A stretch of DNA of 64,000 nt from Citrobacter sp. Cu233 (GCF_030332225.1 NZ_JAOWIF010000028.1:744001-808000), one strand, 5' to 3'. Counted from the first letter of the stretch, positions 18,595 through 29,271 are shown. Numbers and translations are program-made. The notes: a model not told the origin generated them from the letters alone.

Positions 18595-19287
18595 TCAACG
18601 CACGCTAACCGTTTTAGCGGTGGTTACTGCGCCATAATCGTTCACCGTCTGGAACGTCACGTTTCCCTGAACGCCAGTCGGCAACAGGACCTGCGTGTCA
18701 TTTTTCGGCGCAACCATGACGTTATCAATCTTCGTATTTCCGACATTGAGATTGACCAGCGTAACGTAATACGCTGACGGGTTGGTGATTTTCAGGTGGT
18801 TGCCGGTCCGGGAAAACTGCAGCATGCCTGGCGCATCTTCGGCGATTTGTGGCAGATTATTTGGGCGGACAAAGAGTTTGATGCGGGACAAAATCGCCAG
18901 TTGCAGAACGTTTTTCCCCTCAAGGCTGTTTTTATTGACCGACGGAATAGCCTTCACATTCATCCAGAACAGCGATTCACGGTCTTTGGGCAGCGGCTCG
19001 CCCGCGTAGATAATACGCAGCGTGTTTTCGCTTTTAGGTTCACTGACAAACAGCGGTGGAGTGACCACAAACGATTTATCTTTGATGCCTGCGCTGTTCT
19101 CGATCCATGAATTAATCAGGAAACGTTCTTTGGTATCACTATTACTAATGGCGAGGGACGTTTGTTTGGCCTCGGCAGGATAAATAACACGAGTTGCACC
19201 TAATGCAATTCCTCCAGATGCCTGCACACTGGTGGCAGAAAATAAGGCCAGTAAAATGATAAAGCCTGATTTTAGATAATTAAACAT
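18595..19287 (-). CDS. fimC: FimC periplasmic fimbrial chaperone
   Basis: PapD-type chaperone (230 aa) that donates a beta-strand to fimbrial subunits. Signal peptide to about TSVQA, then the two-domain Ig fold with family motifs [37 protein letters not shown] and [12 protein letters not shown], and conserved RIKLFVRP. The start at 19287 is chosen by family length and AAAGGT upstream; a frame extending to 19353 adds 22 unsupported residues. Confidence 0.93.
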   Translation of the reverse strand: MFNYLKSGFIILLALFSATSVQASGGIALGATRVIYPAEAKQTSLAISNSDTKERFLINSWIENSAGIKDKSFVVTPPLFVSEPKSENTLRIIYAGEPLPKDRESLFWMNVKAIPSVNKNSLEGKNVLQLAILSRIKLFVRPNNLPQIAEDAPGMLQFSRTGNHLKITNPSAYYVTLVNLNVGNTKIDNVMVAPKNDTQVLLPTGVQGNVTFQTVNDYGAVTTAKTVSVR

Positions 19288-19328
19288 AGCTACAAATACC
19301 TTTGGCGTGATTATCGTCAGGAAATAAA

Positions 19329-19862
19329 TCAGGGATACACCAACGTAAACCACACATCTGAACGAAGCGTTCCCGGCGTTATATATTCCGAGACAGCCCG
19401 ATAGCGAGCAGTGAAATGAAACGTCATCTCTTGCGTTAAAATCGGGGCATAATGAAGCGGCAGCGCATTCGGAATTATTTGTCGTTGCCGCTCATCAAAT
19501 AACGCCAAACCAATACCCGAAGCCGCAGACGCCTCGCCGCTGGCAAGAAAGACCTGTGGATCTTCGGCTGGCGTAACGCCCGCAAAGGCAATCCCCACGT
19601 GGTCATAAACATCAGCACTGCACGACGTCAGGCGCAACGAAAACGGTACGCTGGTAGAGGCAAAGCTTCCCGTCCCGGAGAACGCGTTAGTGCGATACTG
19701 CCCCATTTGCACCCGTAAACTCTGGCTGTCCGTGGCAACCGTACAGGCGCCATTAACAAGCTGCCCACGTAAATGAAGACGGCCACTTTCCAGTATCACT
19801 GTGTGTGCAAACGCCGGCATTACGCAGACCATTCCCGCCAGCGCTCCGCCTTTCCCTATCAT
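19329..19862 (-). CDS. fimI: FimI fimbrial protein
   Basis: Exported pilin-like protein (177 aa) between fimA and fimC. The signal peptide ends near [30 protein letters not shown] closely parallels FimA ([27 protein letters not shown]), and the C-terminus [10 protein letters not shown] is a subunit donor/recognition end. Start 19862 matches Salmonella FimI length and has AAGGA at good spacing; ATG 19871 is too close to that site. FimI's role is usually given as a minor subunit or assembly terminator. Confidence 0.88.
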   Translation of the reverse strand: MIGKGGALAGMVCVMPAFAHTVILESGRLHLRGQLVNGACTVATDSQSLRVQMGQYRTNAFSGTGSFASTSVPFSLRLTSCSADVYDHVGIAFAGVTPAEDPQVFLASGEASAASGIGLALFDERQRQIIPNALPLHYAPILTQEMTFHFTARYRAVSEYITPGTLRSDVWFTLVYP

Positions 19863-19939
19863 CTGCCACATCCTTCATCATCCCCGGATAGTGCCTCATC
19901 CATTGAGGCGGTAGTCTTCCTTGCGCAAATCAGAACGGC

Positions 19940-20494
19940 TTATTCGTATTTCATGATGAAGGTAGCATCGGCGTTTGCCTGGCCTGGTGTGGCGCCAGCG
20001 GTAGTCGCTTTATAACGCGCGGAGAAACGCAGGGTGTTGGTCCCTTCTACCAGAGCCTGGGCAGTAGAGAAGGTTGCACCATCTGGTTTCAGTGCGGTGG
20101 ACGTGTTGTCCAGGATTTCGATCCCTACACCGCCCGCTGTGGTGGTGTTATTCCCTGAAGAAACAGCCAGCAGGGCCGAGTTAGTGGCATCCGCCTGACC
20201 AGAGAAAGCAACAGCAGCAGTCGCAGCAACTTTCGGGTCACAGTCGTTCAGCACGATGGAGAACGGAATCTGCGCCGTGGTGTCGCCGACAGCGGTGAAG
20301 CTGGCGGTACGATATTGGCCTAATGTGACAACCTGGTCGGCTGACTGAGTGCTCACTGCACAGGCTGCATTAACCAGTTCACCTTCAAAGTGAACCGTAC
20401 CGCCGCTCACGCTTACCGGATCTGCCGCCACCGCTGCGCCCGCCATTAACATCATGCTGGCAAAAACAGAAGAGGTCATTAATTTACGTTTCAT
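19940..20494 (-). CDS. fimA: FimA major type 1 fimbrial subunit
   Basis: Major pilin (184 aa). Signal peptide [20 protein letters not shown] ending at AVA, pilin domain with the Cys pair (VNAACAVS and VLNDCDPK), and C-terminus [13 protein letters not shown] 20494 follows AAGGGA. First gene of fimAICDHF. Unlike the E. coli fim operon, no flanking 9-bp inverted repeats or fimB/fimE recombinases are seen upstream, so expression should be set by FimZ/FimY/FimW rather than by inversion. Confidence 0.93.
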   Translation of the reverse strand: MKRKLMTSSVFASMMLMAGAAVAADPVSVSGGTVHFEGELVNAACAVSTQSADQVVTLGQYRTASFTAVGDTTAQIPFSIVLNDCDPKVAATAAVAFSGQADATNSALLAVSSGNNTTTAGGVGIEILDNTSTALKPDGATFSTAQALVEGTNTLRFSARYKATTAGATPGQANADATFIMKYE

Positions 20495-21067
20495 GGATTT
20501 CCCTTGAATTACACACATCCGGCTCCAGCGTCCTGCGGGATCCGTTTGAATCATTATCGACATTAAATGTCAGGCAAATTATCTCTGCGTCCTGTAAAGA
20601 TATATATCGAGAGAGAATTAGCGAAACGTGTACCCCCACTCTCCTGAGTATTTGATTCACTAATTAATCTTCACGAATATGACAATTCGTCACAGGGATA
20701 AATTAAACATTTCAATTAATGAAAAATACCTGTAATTCCTTTTAATGATCCTGGCTTATTCTTATTGAACCCTAAGAAAATTCCGGGTAGAAATGAGGCA
20801 AAAACAGCCATAACAAGACGTAACAGTCTGGTTTCTGAGATATTACCCATGAAAATACCAGGGTGATGAGTTGTTTCATTTAGGTTAAGTTTCATTAGCA
20901 TGCTCATGAATCACGTGCCAACTTCCAACGCCTGTTGCCGCTCTCACTGGCTACGCGAAACAATCACCGCACGTAAAAACGCAAACGAAAACTGACAGCA
21001 CGCCCCGCTTCTGACAAAATAGTCACATCCCCTTCGACTTAACGTAACAGACGGAATCCTCTCTCTG
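20495..21067. other. fimA-folD intergenic region
   Basis: 573 bp, AT-rich near fimA. Holds the promoters of divergent fimA and folD. Visible structure: a TGAC/GTCA inverted repeat at 20680-20692 in the far fimA upstream region, and a 63-codon open frame on the minus strand at 20716-20907 that I could not assign. No invertible switch. Confidence 0.55.
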
Positions 21068-21934
21068 ATGGCAGCAAAGATTATTGACGGTAAAACGATT
21101 GCGCAGCAGGTGCGCTCTGAGGTTGCTCAAAAAGTTCAGGCGCGTTTAGCGGCTGGATTACGCGCCCCAGGACTGGCTGTTGTGCTGGTAGGTAGCAACC
21201 CGGCTTCGCAGATTTACGTGGCAAGTAAACGCAAAGCCTGCGACGAAGTGGGGTTTGTCTCCCGCTCCTATGACCTGCCTGAAACCACCAGCGAGGCGGA
21301 GCTTCTTGAGCTGATCGATACGCTCAATGCAGATACCACCATCGATGGTATCCTGGTACAACTGCCGTTGCCGGCGGGTATTGACAACGTAAAAGTTCTG
21401 GAGCGTATTGCACCGGACAAAGACGTTGACGGTTTCCATCCGTATAACGTCGGTCGTTTGTGCCAACGCGCACCGCGCCTGCGCCCATGTACCCCACGCG
21501 GTATCGTGACCCTGCTTGAACGCTACAACATCGACACTTATGGCCTGAACGCCGTGGTGATTGGCGCCTCCAATATTGTCGGTCGCCCAATGAGCATGGA
21601 ACTGCTGCTGGCGGGTTGTACCACCACGGTAACCCATCGCTTTACCAAAGATCTGCGTCGCCACGTTGAGCATGCCGACTTACTGATTGTTGCCGTTGGC
21701 AAACCGGGTTTTATTCCGGGTGAGTGGATCAAAGAAGGTGCAATTGTGATTGATGTCGGCATCAACCGTCTGGAGAATGGTAAGGTTGTTGGCGATGTGG
21801 TCTTTGAGGATGCTGCCGCACGTGCGTCGTATATTACGCCTGTGCCGGGTGGCGTTGGCCCAATGACTGTCGCCACGCTTATCGAAAACACGCTGCAGGC
21901 GTGTGTTGAATATCATGATGTAAAGGACGTTTAA
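21068..21934 (+). CDS. folD: FolD methylenetetrahydrofolate dehydrogenase/cyclohydrolase
   Basis: Bifunctional cytosolic enzyme (288 aa) interconverting 5,10-methylene-, 5,10-methenyl- and 10-formyl-THF with NADP. Catalytic YVASK (Tyr50, Lys54), VQLPLP, NAD(P)-binding [17 protein letters not shown], and the signature [14 protein letters not shown] are present. Standard length. Its place beside fim and argU is conserved in E. coli and Salmonella. ybcJ begins 1 bp after its stop. Confidence 0.97.
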   Translation: MAAKIIDGKTIAQQVRSEVAQKVQARLAAGLRAPGLAVVLVGSNPASQIYVASKRKACDEVGFVSRSYDLPETTSEAELLELIDTLNADTTIDGILVQLPLPAGIDNVKVLERIAPDKDVDGFHPYNVGRLCQRAPRLRPCTPRGIVTLLERYNIDTYGLNAVVIGASNIVGRPMSMELLLAGCTTTVTHRFTKDLRRHVEHADLLIVAVGKPGFIPGEWIKEGAIVIDVGINRLENGKVVGDVVFEDAAARASYITPVPGGVGPMTVATLIENTLQACVEYHDVKDV

Positions 21935-21935
21935 G

Positions 21936-22148
21936 ATGGCCACATTTTCACTGGGTAAACACCCTCACGTTGAACTCTGCGATTTGCTGAAGCTGGAAGG
22001 CTGGAGCGAAAGCGGCGCCCAGGCAAAAATTGCTATTGGCGAAGGGTTGGTGAAGGTCGATGGTGTTGTAGAAACGCGCAAGCGCTGCAAAATCGTTGCC
22101 GGACAGACCGTCAGCTTTGAAGGTCACAGCATTAACGTCGTCGCGTGA
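21936..22148 (+). CDS. ybcJ: YbcJ S4-domain RNA-binding protein
   Basis: 70-residue S4-like RNA-binding protein, almost identical to E. coli YbcJ, whose structure shows an alpha-L-type RNA-binding motif. The S4 core (HVELCDLLKLEGWSESGAQAKIAI, VKVDGVVETRKRCKIVAGQTV) fills the protein. Cotranscribed with folD by spacing. Its RNA target is not known to me. Confidence 0.93.
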   Translation: MATFSLGKHPHVELCDLLKLEGWSESGAQAKIAIGEGLVKVDGVVETRKRCKIVAGQTVSFEGHSINVVA

Positions 22149-22155
22149 TCCCAGG

Positions 22156-22186
22156 TGCCGGATGACGGTTTGTACCTTATCCGGCC
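22156..22186. repeat. REP-like palindrome
   Basis: TGCCGGATGACGG ... CCTTATCCGGC: enterobacterial REP-type imperfect palindrome after ybcJ. Confidence 0.6.
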
Positions 22187-22272
22187 CGTTCCCCGCATTT
22201 TCAGATAATTAACTTCACCATCACTTCACACCAGACTGTTAGCATGTTGTTTTCTCATTCGAAGCGACCATC

Positions 22273-22797
22273 ATGCCAACCATCGTTACCCATGCAGCCG
22301 TACCGCTTTGCTTAGGATTGGGTCTGGGACTCAAAGCCATTCCACCACGCTTGTTGTTTGCCGGGGTTGTGCTGGCAATGCTGCCAGACGCCGACGTTCT
22401 GTCGTTTAAGTTCGGCGTCGCCTACGGCAACGTGTTTGGTCACCGTGGATTTACCCACTCGCTATTGTTCGCCTTCGTGGTGCCGCTACTGTGCGTAATG
22501 ATTGGCCGGCGATGGTTTAAAGCTGGTCTGATTCGCTGCTGGCTATTCCTGACGGTTTCACTGCTGTCACACAGTTTGCTTGATTCAGTGACAACCGGAG
22601 GGAAAGGCGTTGGCTGGCTGTGGCCGTGGTCAGATGAACGCTTCTTTGCACCGTGGCAGGTGATTAAGGTCGCGCCGTTTGCGCTGTCGCGCTACGCCAC
22701 GCCGTACGGGCATCAGGTGATTATTTCGGAATTGATGTGGGTATGGCTACCAGGAGCCGTCATGATGGGTGTGCTGTGGTGGTATAGAAAGCACTAA
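22273..22797 (+). CDS. ybcI: YbcI membrane-bound metal-dependent hydrolase-like protein
   Basis: 174-residue inner-membrane protein of the LexA-regulated/DUF457 hydrolase family, nearly identical to E. coli YbcI. His/Asp-rich motifs THAAVPL, MLPDADVLSFKFG, GHRGFTHSLLFA and SHSLLDSVTTGG are the presumed metal-binding sites, placed between hydrophobic helices. No specific substrate is known. Stand-alone gene after folD-ybcJ. Confidence 0.9.
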   Translation: MPTIVTHAAVPLCLGLGLGLKAIPPRLLFAGVVLAMLPDADVLSFKFGVAYGNVFGHRGFTHSLLFAFVVPLLCVMIGRRWFKAGLIRCWLFLTVSLLSHSLLDSVTTGGKGVGWLWPWSDERFFAPWQVIKVAPFALSRYATPYGHQVIISELMWVWLPGAVMMGVLWWYRKH

Positions 22798-22800
22798 TTT

Positions 22801-22830
22801 GCCGAATGGCGACGCATTGCGCCATCCGGC
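22801..22830. repeat. REP-like palindrome
   Basis: GCCGAATGGCG ... GCGCCATCCGGC between convergent ybcI and cysS; REP-type element that may also act at the mRNA ends. Confidence 0.65.
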
Positions 22831-22840
22831 AATATGAGAC

Positions 22841-24226
22841 TTACTTACGACGCCAGGTGGTTCCTTGTGGACCATCTTCCAGCACAATACCCATTTCGTT
22901 CAGGCGGTCACGTGCAGCATCCGCCGCTGCCCAGTCTTTCGCTTTACGGGCATCTAAACGCTGTTGAATCAACGCTTCGATTTCAGCAACTTCACCGTCA
23001 TCCGCCTGCGCACCGCTTTGCAGGAATGTTTCTGGCTCCTGTTCCAGCAGACCCAGTACGCCGGACAGCTTACGCAGATGCGAAGCCATAGCGTTAGCCG
23101 CGGCCATATCTTCGCCCTTCAGACGGTTAACTTCACGCGCCATGTCAAACAGCACGGAGTAGGCTTCCGGCGTATTAAAGTCATCGTCCATTGCTTCAAT
23201 GAAACGCGCCTCAAAGGCTTCGCCACCGGCTGGCGCCACGGACTTGTCGGTGCCGCGCAGCGCGGTATACAAGCGCTCCAGCGCTGAGCGAGCCTGTTTC
23301 AGGTTCTCTTCGCTGTAGTTCAGTTGGCTACGATAATGACCAGACATCAGGAAATAGCGAATGGTTTCGGCATCATAATATTTCAGCACGTCACGAACGG
23401 TGAAGAAGTTGCCCAGTGATTTGGACATTTTCTCACGATCAACCATCACCATCCCGGAGTGCATCCAGTAATTTACGTATTCACCGTCATGCGCACAGGT
23501 GGACTGCGCAATTTCGTTTTCATGGTGCGGGAACATCAGGTCAGAACCGCCGCCGTGAATATCGAAATGGTTACCCAGCTGTTTGCAGTTCATCGCCGAA
23601 CATTCAATGTGCCAGCCCGGACGGCCTGCGCCCCACGGAGATGGCCAGCTCGGCTCACCCTCTTTGGACATTTTCCACAGCACGAAGTCCATCGGGTTAC
23701 GCTTCACATCAACCACATCAACACGCGCACCCGCCTGCAGCTGATCCAGGTCCTGACGTGACAACTGACCGTAATTCGGGTCGGTCGGTACGTCGAACAT
23801 GACATCGCCGTTATCGGCAACGTAAGCGTGACCTTTGGCAATCAGCTGTTCGGTGATTTCAATAATCTCAGGGATATGATGCGTAGCACGCGGTTCAAGA
23901 TCCGGACGCAGAATATTCAGCGCATCGAAATCGTTGTGCATTTCCGCAATCATGCGATCAACCAGCGCCACAAAGCTCTCGCCATTTTCATTAGCGCGCT
24001 TAATGATTTTGTCGTCGATATCGGTAATGTTGCGCACATACTTCAGCTTGTAGCCGAGGAAGCGCAGATAACGGGCAACAACGTCGAAAGAAACAAAGGT
24101 ACGCCCGTGTCCAATATGACAGAGATCGTAAACGGTGATGCCACACACGTACATGCCGACTTCCCCGGCATGAATGGGTTTGAATTCCTCTTTTTGGCGC
24201 GTCAGTGTATTAAAGATTTTTAACAT
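22841..24226 (-). CDS. cysS: CysS cysteinyl-tRNA synthetase
   Basis: Class Ia aminoacyl-tRNA synthetase (461 aa, standard length) charging tRNA-Cys. HIGH motif at 37-40 ([10 protein letters not shown]), zinc ligand Cys28, second zinc region GWHIECSAM and HHENEIAQS, and KMSKS in [12 protein letters not shown]. Start at 24226 gives the family N-terminus [10 protein letters not shown]; the open frame further upstream is noncoding promoter DNA. Divergent from ppiB. Confidence 0.97.
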   Translation of the reverse strand: MLKIFNTLTRQKEEFKPIHAGEVGMYVCGITVYDLCHIGHGRTFVSFDVVARYLRFLGYKLKYVRNITDIDDKIIKRANENGESFVALVDRMIAEMHNDFDALNILRPDLEPRATHHIPEIIEITEQLIAKGHAYVADNGDVMFDVPTDPNYGQLSRQDLDQLQAGARVDVVDVKRNPMDFVLWKMSKEGEPSWPSPWGAGRPGWHIECSAMNCKQLGNHFDIHGGGSDLMFPHHENEIAQSTCAHDGEYVNYWMHSGMVMVDREKMSKSLGNFFTVRDVLKYYDAETIRYFLMSGHYRSQLNYSEENLKQARSALERLYTALRGTDKSVAPAGGEAFEARFIEAMDDDFNTPEAYSVLFDMAREVNRLKGEDMAAANAMASHLRKLSGVLGLLEQEPETFLQSGAQADDGEVAEIEALIQQRLDARKAKDWAAADAARDRLNEMGIVLEDGPQGTTWRRK

Positions 24227-24330
24227 CGAAGATTCCGTGTAGACGTGTGTGGATAACAAAGCCCTATAATACCTATAAATTGGCCCCGAAGCAGCACACT
24301 TTGCAAGGTGATCGAACCTTGCGGTTATGC

Positions 24331-24366
24331 TATAACAAGCCCCTATCATGTGACCCTGACCAGGGT
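24331..24366 (+). promoter_or_regulatory. ppiB promoter region with palindrome
   Basis: Extended -10 TGCTATAAC (TATAAC 24331-24336) followed by the perfect palindrome ACCCTG-AC-CAGGGT (24353-24366), which sits near the expected start of transcription. Regulator unknown. Confidence 0.45.
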
Positions 24367-24399
24367 CGAAGCACCACTCTATCGGAACAGGATGCAAAA

Positions 24400-24894
24400 A
24401 TGGTTACTTTCCACACTAATCACGGCGATATCGTAATCAAAACGTTTGATGATAAAGCGCCTGAAACAGTTAAAAACTTCCTGGACTACTGCCGCGAAGG
24501 TTTTTACAACAACACCATTTTCCACCGTGTTATTAACGGTTTCATGATCCAGGGCGGCGGTTTTGAGCCGGGCATGAAGCAAAAAGCCACGAAAGAAGCT
24601 ATCAAAAACGAAGCCAACAACGGTCTGAAAAACACCCGTGGAACGCTGGCAATGGCGCGTACTCAGGCTCCGCACTCCGCGACGGCTCAGTTCTTCATCA
24701 ACGTTGCTGATAACGACTTCCTGAACTTCTCCGGCGAAAGCATGCAGGGTTGGGGTTACTGTGTATTCGCTGAAGTTGTTGAAGGTATGGATGTCGTTGA
24801 TAAAATCAAAGGCGTTTCCACCGGTCGCAGCGGTATGCATCAGGATGTACCTAAAGAAGACGTTATCATCGAAAACGTGACCGTCAGCGAGTAA
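24400..24894 (+). CDS. ppiB: PpiB cytosolic peptidyl-prolyl isomerase (cyclophilin B)
   Basis: Cyclophilin-type cis-trans prolyl isomerase (164 aa). Core motifs [15 protein letters not shown] (catalytic Arg and Gln), [19 protein letters not shown] and [20 protein letters not shown] are intact. No signal peptide, so cytosolic. lpxH begins 2 bp after the stop, suggesting cotranscription as in E. coli. Confidence 0.96.
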   Translation: MVTFHTNHGDIVIKTFDDKAPETVKNFLDYCREGFYNNTIFHRVINGFMIQGGGFEPGMKQKATKEAIKNEANNGLKNTRGTLAMARTQAPHSATAQFFINVADNDFLNFSGESMQGWGYCVFAEVVEGMDVVDKIKGVSTGRSGMHQDVPKEDVIIENVTVSE

Positions 24895-24896
24895 TC

Positions 24897-25619
24897 GTGA
24901 CGACACTGTTTATTGCAGATCTCCATCTCTGCACGGAAGAACCGGCGATCACCGCCGGTTTTCTGCGTTTTTTAGCCGGCGATGCACGAAAGGCCGATGC
25001 GCTGTACATTCTTGGCGATCTGTTTGAAGCCTGGATAGGCGATGACGATCCCAATCCCCTACATCGTGAAATGGCCGCAGCGATAAAAGCGCTGACAGAT
25101 TCCGGTGTTCCCTGCTTTTTCATTCATGGCAATCGTGATTTTCTGATCGGCAAGCGTTTTGCCCGTGAGAGCGGCATGACCCTGTTACCTCAGGAAAAAG
25201 TGCTCAACTTGTATGGTCGCAACGTACTGATCATGCATGGCGACACATTGTGCACCGACGATACAGGCTATCAGGCATTTCGCGCTAAGGTTCATCAGCC
25301 CTGGCTACAAAAACTGTTTCTCTCCCTGCCATTATTCATTCGCCAACGTATTGCCGCGAAGATGCGCGCCAACAGCAAAGCCGCCAATAGCAGCAAGTCG
25401 CTGGAGATCATGGATGTAAATCCACAGGCCGTCATTACCGAAATGGAGAAACATCAGGTCCAGTGGTTAATTCACGGTCATACCCATCGCCCGGCAGTCC
25501 ACGAACTCACGGCCAATGCGCAACCCGCTTTTCGCGTGGTGTTAGGTGCCTGGCACACCGAAGGTTCGATGATTAAAGTCACACCTGACGACGTTGAACT
25601 GATCGCTTTTCCATTTTAA
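24897..25619 (+). CDS. lpxH: LpxH UDP-2,3-diacylglucosamine diphosphatase
   Basis: Peripheral-membrane metallophosphoesterase (240 aa) that hydrolyses UDP-2,3-diacylglucosamine to lipid X in lipid A synthesis. Metal ligands in [27 protein letters not shown] and HGHTHRP; all calcineurin-like motifs present. GTG at 24897 is the start, 2 bp past the ppiB stop, as coupled genes often show. Standard length. Confidence 0.95.
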   Translation: MTTLFIADLHLCTEEPAITAGFLRFLAGDARKADALYILGDLFEAWIGDDDPNPLHREMAAAIKALTDSGVPCFFIHGNRDFLIGKRFARESGMTLLPQEKVLNLYGRNVLIMHGDTLCTDDTGYQAFRAKVHQPWLQKLFLSLPLFIRQRIAAKMRANSKAANSSKSLEIMDVNPQAVITEMEKHQVQWLIHGHTHRPAVHELTANAQPAFRVVLGAWHTEGSMIKVTPDDVELIAFPF

Positions 25620-25650
25620 TTCTGCAGATACCCAGTTCCTCTTTACACAA

Positions 25651-25755
25651 AACTATTCGAGTTGCATCGAGGCGGCAAATCTGTGAGTCCCCTGGGGCTT
25701 ACAAAAGTAAGTGACTGGGATGAGCAGATGCAGCCAACAAAGAGGCAGCCTGAAG
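25651..25755. repeat. Enterobacterial intergenic palindromic repeat between lpxH and purE
   Basis: Contains GTTGCATCGAGGCGGCAA at the left and an internal CTTACAAAAGTAAG hairpin flanked by CCCC/GGGG-type complementarity. I recognise this as a dispersed intergenic element common in Enterobacteriaceae, but only one copy is visible in this window. Confidence 0.6.
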
Positions 25756-25771
25756 AGTGAAATGTAAAGCA

Positions 25772-25787
25772 ACGCAATCGTTTTCCT
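25772..25787 (+). promoter_or_regulatory. PurR operator of purEK
   Basis: ACGCAATCGTTTTCCT matches the PurR consensus ACGCAAACGTTTTCNT at nearly every position, 73 bp before purE. Expected for the purine regulon. Confidence 0.88.
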
Positions 25788-25859
25788 TGTTTTTAAAACG
25801 TGCTATTCTCTCTCGCCTCTAAAGCAGTGTGAAGCACACCCACAGGAGTTTTTAGACGC

Positions 25860-26369
25860 ATGTCTTCCCGCAATAATCCGGCGCGTGTCGCCATCGTGAT
25901 GGGGTCCAAAAGCGACTGGGCTACCATGCAGTTCGCCGCCGAAATCTTCGAAATGCTGGACGTTCCACACCATGTTGAAGTCGTCTCAGCCCACCGTACT
26001 CCTGACAAACTGTTCAGTTTCGCCGAAAGTGCTGAAGAAAACGGTTATCAGGTCATTATTGCGGGTGCTGGCGGTGCAGCGCATCTGCCGGGCATGATTG
26101 CAGCAAAAACGCTGGTCCCCGTGTTAGGCGTTCCGGTACAAAGCGCAGCGTTGAGCGGTGTAGATAGCCTCTACTCTATCGTGCAGATGCCACGCGGCAT
26201 CCCTGTGGGTACGCTGGCGATTGGTAAAGCAGGTGCGGCCAATGCGGCCCTGCTGGCAGCACAAATTCTGGCAACACACGACATAGCATTACATCAGCGT
26301 CTGAGCGACTGGCGCAAAGCACAAACCGATGAGGTACTGGAGAACCCGGACCCGCGAGGTGCGGCATGA
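25860..26369 (+). CDS. purE: PurE N5-carboxyaminoimidazole ribonucleotide mutase
   Basis: Class I PurE (169 aa) that moves the carboxyl group of N5-CAIR to make CAIR in purine synthesis. [11 protein letters not shown] forms the phosphate loop, SAHRTPDK holds catalytic His45, and [11 protein letters not shown] follows. Starts under a PurR operator and overlaps purK by 4 bp (ATGA), a tightly coupled pair. Confidence 0.97.
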   Translation: MSSRNNPARVAIVMGSKSDWATMQFAAEIFEMLDVPHHVEVVSAHRTPDKLFSFAESAEENGYQVIIAGAGGAAHLPGMIAAKTLVPVLGVPVQSAALSGVDSLYSIVQMPRGIPVGTLAIGKAGAANAALLAAQILATHDIALHQRLSDWRKAQTDEVLENPDPRGAA

Positions 26370-27433
26370 AGCAGGTCTGCGTACTCGGTAACGGTCAGTT
26401 AGGACGTATGCTGCGTCAGGCCGGCGAGCCGCTGGGCATTGCTGTCTGGCCAGTTGGGCTGGATGCCGAACCCGCCGCCGTTCCCTTTCAGCAAAGCGTG
26501 ATTACCGCTGAGATCGAGCGCTGGCCGGAAACCGCGTTAACCCGCGAGCTGGCGCGCCATCCGGCGTTCGTGAATCGTGATGTCTTCCCGATTATTGCCG
26601 ACCGCCTGACGCAAAAGCAGCTTTTTGACAAACTCAACCTGGCAACCGCGCCGTGGCAACTGCTGGCAGAGAAAAGCGAATGGCCTGCGGTATTCGACAA
26701 GCTGGGTGAGCTGGCGATTGTCAAACGTCGCGTCGGCGGCTATGACGGTCGCGGTCAGTGGCGTTTGCGCGCGAATGAAACTGAACAATTGCCGGATGAT
26801 TGCTACGGCGAGTGTATCGTTGAGCAGGGCATTAACTTCTCTGGCGAAGTGTCACTGGTAGGCGCTCGTGCACACGACGGCAGCACGGTTTTCTATCCAC
26901 TGACCCACAACCTGCATCAGGACGGCATTCTGCGTACCAGCGTGGTCTTCCCGCAGGCTAACGCCAGACAGCAGGAACAGGCCGAAGCGATGCTTTCCGC
27001 CATCATGCAGGAGCTGGGTTATGTCGGCGTGATGGCAATGGAATGTTTCATTACCCCGGAAGGTCTGCTGATTAACGAACTGGCGCCTCGCGTGCACAAC
27101 AGCGGGCACTGGACACAAAACGGTGCCAGTATCAGCCAGTTCGAGTTGCACCTGCGCGCCATTACCGGCCTGCCGCTGCCGACGCCGGTGGTGAACAGTC
27201 CGTCAGTGATGGTGAACCTGATTGGCAGCGACCTGAACTACGACTGGCTGAAACTGCCGCTGGTCCATCTGCACTGGTACGACAAAGACGTGCGCGAAGG
27301 GCGTAAGGTCGGCCACCTGAACCTGAGCGACAGCGATACTGCACGTCTTAACGCCACGCTCGAAGCATTAATTCCCCTACTGCCGTCGGAATATGCCAGC
27401 GGAATTATCTGGGCGCAATCAAAGCTGAAATAA
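26366..27433 (+). CDS. purK: PurK N5-carboxyaminoimidazole ribonucleotide synthase
   Basis: ATP-grasp ligase (355 aa) making N5-CAIR from AIR, bicarbonate and [22 protein letters not shown] at the N-terminus, [14 protein letters not shown] (ATP-binding loop), [13 protein letters not shown] and the C-terminal [13 protein letters not shown] metal/ATP site are all present. Second gene of purEK. Confidence 0.97.
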   Translation: MKQVCVLGNGQLGRMLRQAGEPLGIAVWPVGLDAEPAAVPFQQSVITAEIERWPETALTRELARHPAFVNRDVFPIIADRLTQKQLFDKLNLATAPWQLLAEKSEWPAVFDKLGELAIVKRRVGGYDGRGQWRLRANETEQLPDDCYGECIVEQGINFSGEVSLVGARAHDGSTVFYPLTHNLHQDGILRTSVVFPQANARQQEQAEAMLSAIMQELGYVGVMAMECFITPEGLLINELAPRVHNSGHWTQNGASISQFELHLRAITGLPLPTPVVNSPSVMVNLIGSDLNYDWLKLPLVHLHWYDKDVREGRKVGHLNLSDSDTARLNATLEALIPLLPSEYASGIIWAQSKLK

Positions 27434-27529
27434 GCCATTAATGCCGGGGATTTGATTTTATCCTTCCCCGGCTCCTCTTCAGGCGCGTAAAATCCCCTCC
27501 ATTGCTGTTTTGTATTTTCAGGACTAAAC

Positions 27530-28615
27530 ATGAACGATGGAACGGACTATCGCGCGATACTGCTCGCCGGTACGCCCTTAATCGATGTACGCGCCCCCGT
27601 CGAATTTCAGCAGGGTACGATGCCGGGTGCAATCAACCTCCCCCTAATGAACGATGACGAACGCGCCGCGGTCGGGACCTGCTATAAACGTCAGGGACCA
27701 GAGGCGGCGCTCGCATTGGGCCACCAACAGGTCTCGGGTGAAACCCGCCAGCAGCGAATGAACGCCTGGCTGGAAGCCTGTCGCCAGCATCCAGAGGGAT
27801 ACTTATGCTGTGCCCGCGGCGGCCAGCGCTCGCACATTGTGCAGCAATGGCTGCGTGAATCCGGCATTGACTACCCGCTGGTACGCGGCGGTTATAAGGC
27901 CCTGCGTCAGGCCGCGATACAGATAACCGAAGATTTAGTACAAAAGCCCATCGTCTTAATTGGCGGCTGTACCGGCAGCGGTAAAACGCTGTTGGTACAA
28001 CAGCAGACAAACGGCGTGGATCTCGAAGGTCTGGCACATCATCGCGGTTCCTCTTTTGGCCGAACCGTTGAACCACAGCTCAGCCAGGCGAGCTTCGAAA
28101 ACCTGCTGGCGGTCGAAATGCTGAAAACCGACAGCCGCCAGGATCTGCGTTTGTGGGTACTGGAAGATGAAGGCCGCATGATTGGTGCCAATCATCTGCC
28201 CGAATGTTTGCGTGATAGTATGACTCAGGCATCTATTGCGGTGGTGGAAGACCCCTTTGAGCTACGCCTGGAGCGACTGCGCGAAGAGTATTTTGTCCGT
28301 ATGCACCACGATTTCACTCAGGCTTACGGGGAAACTCAGGGCTGGCAGGAGTACAGTGACTATCTGCATCACGGCCTGTTCGCCATCCGCCGCCGTCTGG
28401 GGTTACAGCGCTTTGCGGAGCTGACCGCTCTGCTGGATGTCGCCCTGCAAGCGCAACAAACCGACGGCAACACCGACGCGCATATGGGCTGGCTGGTGCC
28501 ACTGCTTAACGAATATTACGACCCGATGTATCGCTATCAACTGGAGAAGAAAGCCGCGAAAATCGTTTTTCGCGGCACATGGCAGGATGTGAATGACTGG
28601 CTCCAGACGCATTAA
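27530..28615 (+). CDS. selU: SelU/MnmH tRNA 2-selenouridine synthase
   Basis: 361-residue enzyme that converts 2-thiouridine to 2-selenouridine at the wobble base of some tRNAs using selenophosphate. N-terminal rhodanese domain with the Cys pair [11 protein letters not shown] (Cys93-Cys94; the second corresponds to the essential Cys97 of E. coli) and a C-terminal P-loop domain (GGCTGSGKT). Convergent with the transporter permease: the two stop codons overlap in TTAA at 28612-28615. Confidence 0.95.
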   Translation: MNDGTDYRAILLAGTPLIDVRAPVEFQQGTMPGAINLPLMNDDERAAVGTCYKRQGPEAALALGHQQVSGETRQQRMNAWLEACRQHPEGYLCCARGGQRSHIVQQWLRESGIDYPLVRGGYKALRQAAIQITEDLVQKPIVLIGGCTGSGKTLLVQQQTNGVDLEGLAHHRGSSFGRTVEPQLSQASFENLLAVEMLKTDSRQDLRLWVLEDEGRMIGANHLPECLRDSMTQASIAVVEDPFELRLERLREEYFVRMHHDFTQAYGETQGWQEYSDYLHHGLFAIRRRLGLQRFAELTALLDVALQAQQTDGNTDAHMGWLVPLLNEYYDPMYRYQLEKKAAKIVFRGTWQDVNDWLQTH

Positions 28616-29271
28616 TGTCTGTCGCGTTTATCCGCGCGTTTCGCCAGCCAGTCGCCCAATACCTGAACGACCTGTACCAGAATAATCAGCGCCACCACGG
28701 TGACAATCATAACCTGGGTTTCGTAGCGGTAATAACCGAAGCGAATCGCCAGGTCGCCTACCCCACCGCCGCCAACAATCCCGGCCATTGCTGAATACCC
28801 GATCAGACTGACCAGCGTTATCGTCAAACCACGCAGCAGACCCGCGCTGGCTTCCGGTAACAGCACGGTGCAAATAATACGCATCGGGCTGGCGCCAAAC
28901 GCTTCCGCGGCTTCGATAATGCCTTTATCAACCTCACGTAACGCGCTGTCCACCAGTCGGGCATAAAACGCAATCGCCGCCACCGACAGCGGAACAGACG
29001 CCGCAACCGGTCCGATGGTGTTCCCGAGCAGAAACTGGGTTAACGGCAGCAACAGCACCAGCAGGATCACAAACGGTACCGAACGGATAATGTTCACCAG
29101 CACAGAACTGAGCAGATACACAAAGCGGTTCTGCCAGAATAAATGGCGGTCGGTCACGAAGATTAAAAAGCCCAGAGGCAGGCCGCCAACGATCGCCAGT
29201 ACGGTTGAGATACTCAGCATCTGGAAGGTTTCATTAAACGCCAGCGTCAAATCCGGCAATAGATCATCCAC
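28612..29271 (-). CDS. sfbC: MetI-type ABC transporter permease (SfbC-like)
   Basis: Inner-membrane permease (219 aa) with about five hydrophobic segments and the binding-protein-dependent signature [22 protein letters not shown]. Third gene of a leftward substrate-binding/ATPase/permease operon, overlapping the ATPase gene by 8 bp. The family is methionine-type (MetI). In Salmonella a homologous operon at this place is called sfbABC and was proposed to carry iron; I use that name only by position and type. True substrate unresolved. Confidence 0.85.
   Translation of the reverse strand: MDDLLPDLTLAFNETFQMLSISTVLAIVGGLPLGFLIFVTDRHLFWQNRFVYLLSSVLVNIIRSVPFVILLVLLLPLTQFLLGNTIGPVAASVPLSVAAIAFYARLVDSALREVDKGIIEAAEAFGASPMRIICTVLLPEASAGLLRGLTITLVSLIGYSAMAGIVGGGGVGDLAIRFGYYRYETQVMIVTVVALIILVQVVQVLGDWLAKRADKRDRH

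Noticed and set aside
20495-21067. Possible E. coli-like fim invertible switch upstream of fimA
   Set aside because: No pair of the 9-bp switch repeats was found and no fimB/fimE-type recombinase gene is present.
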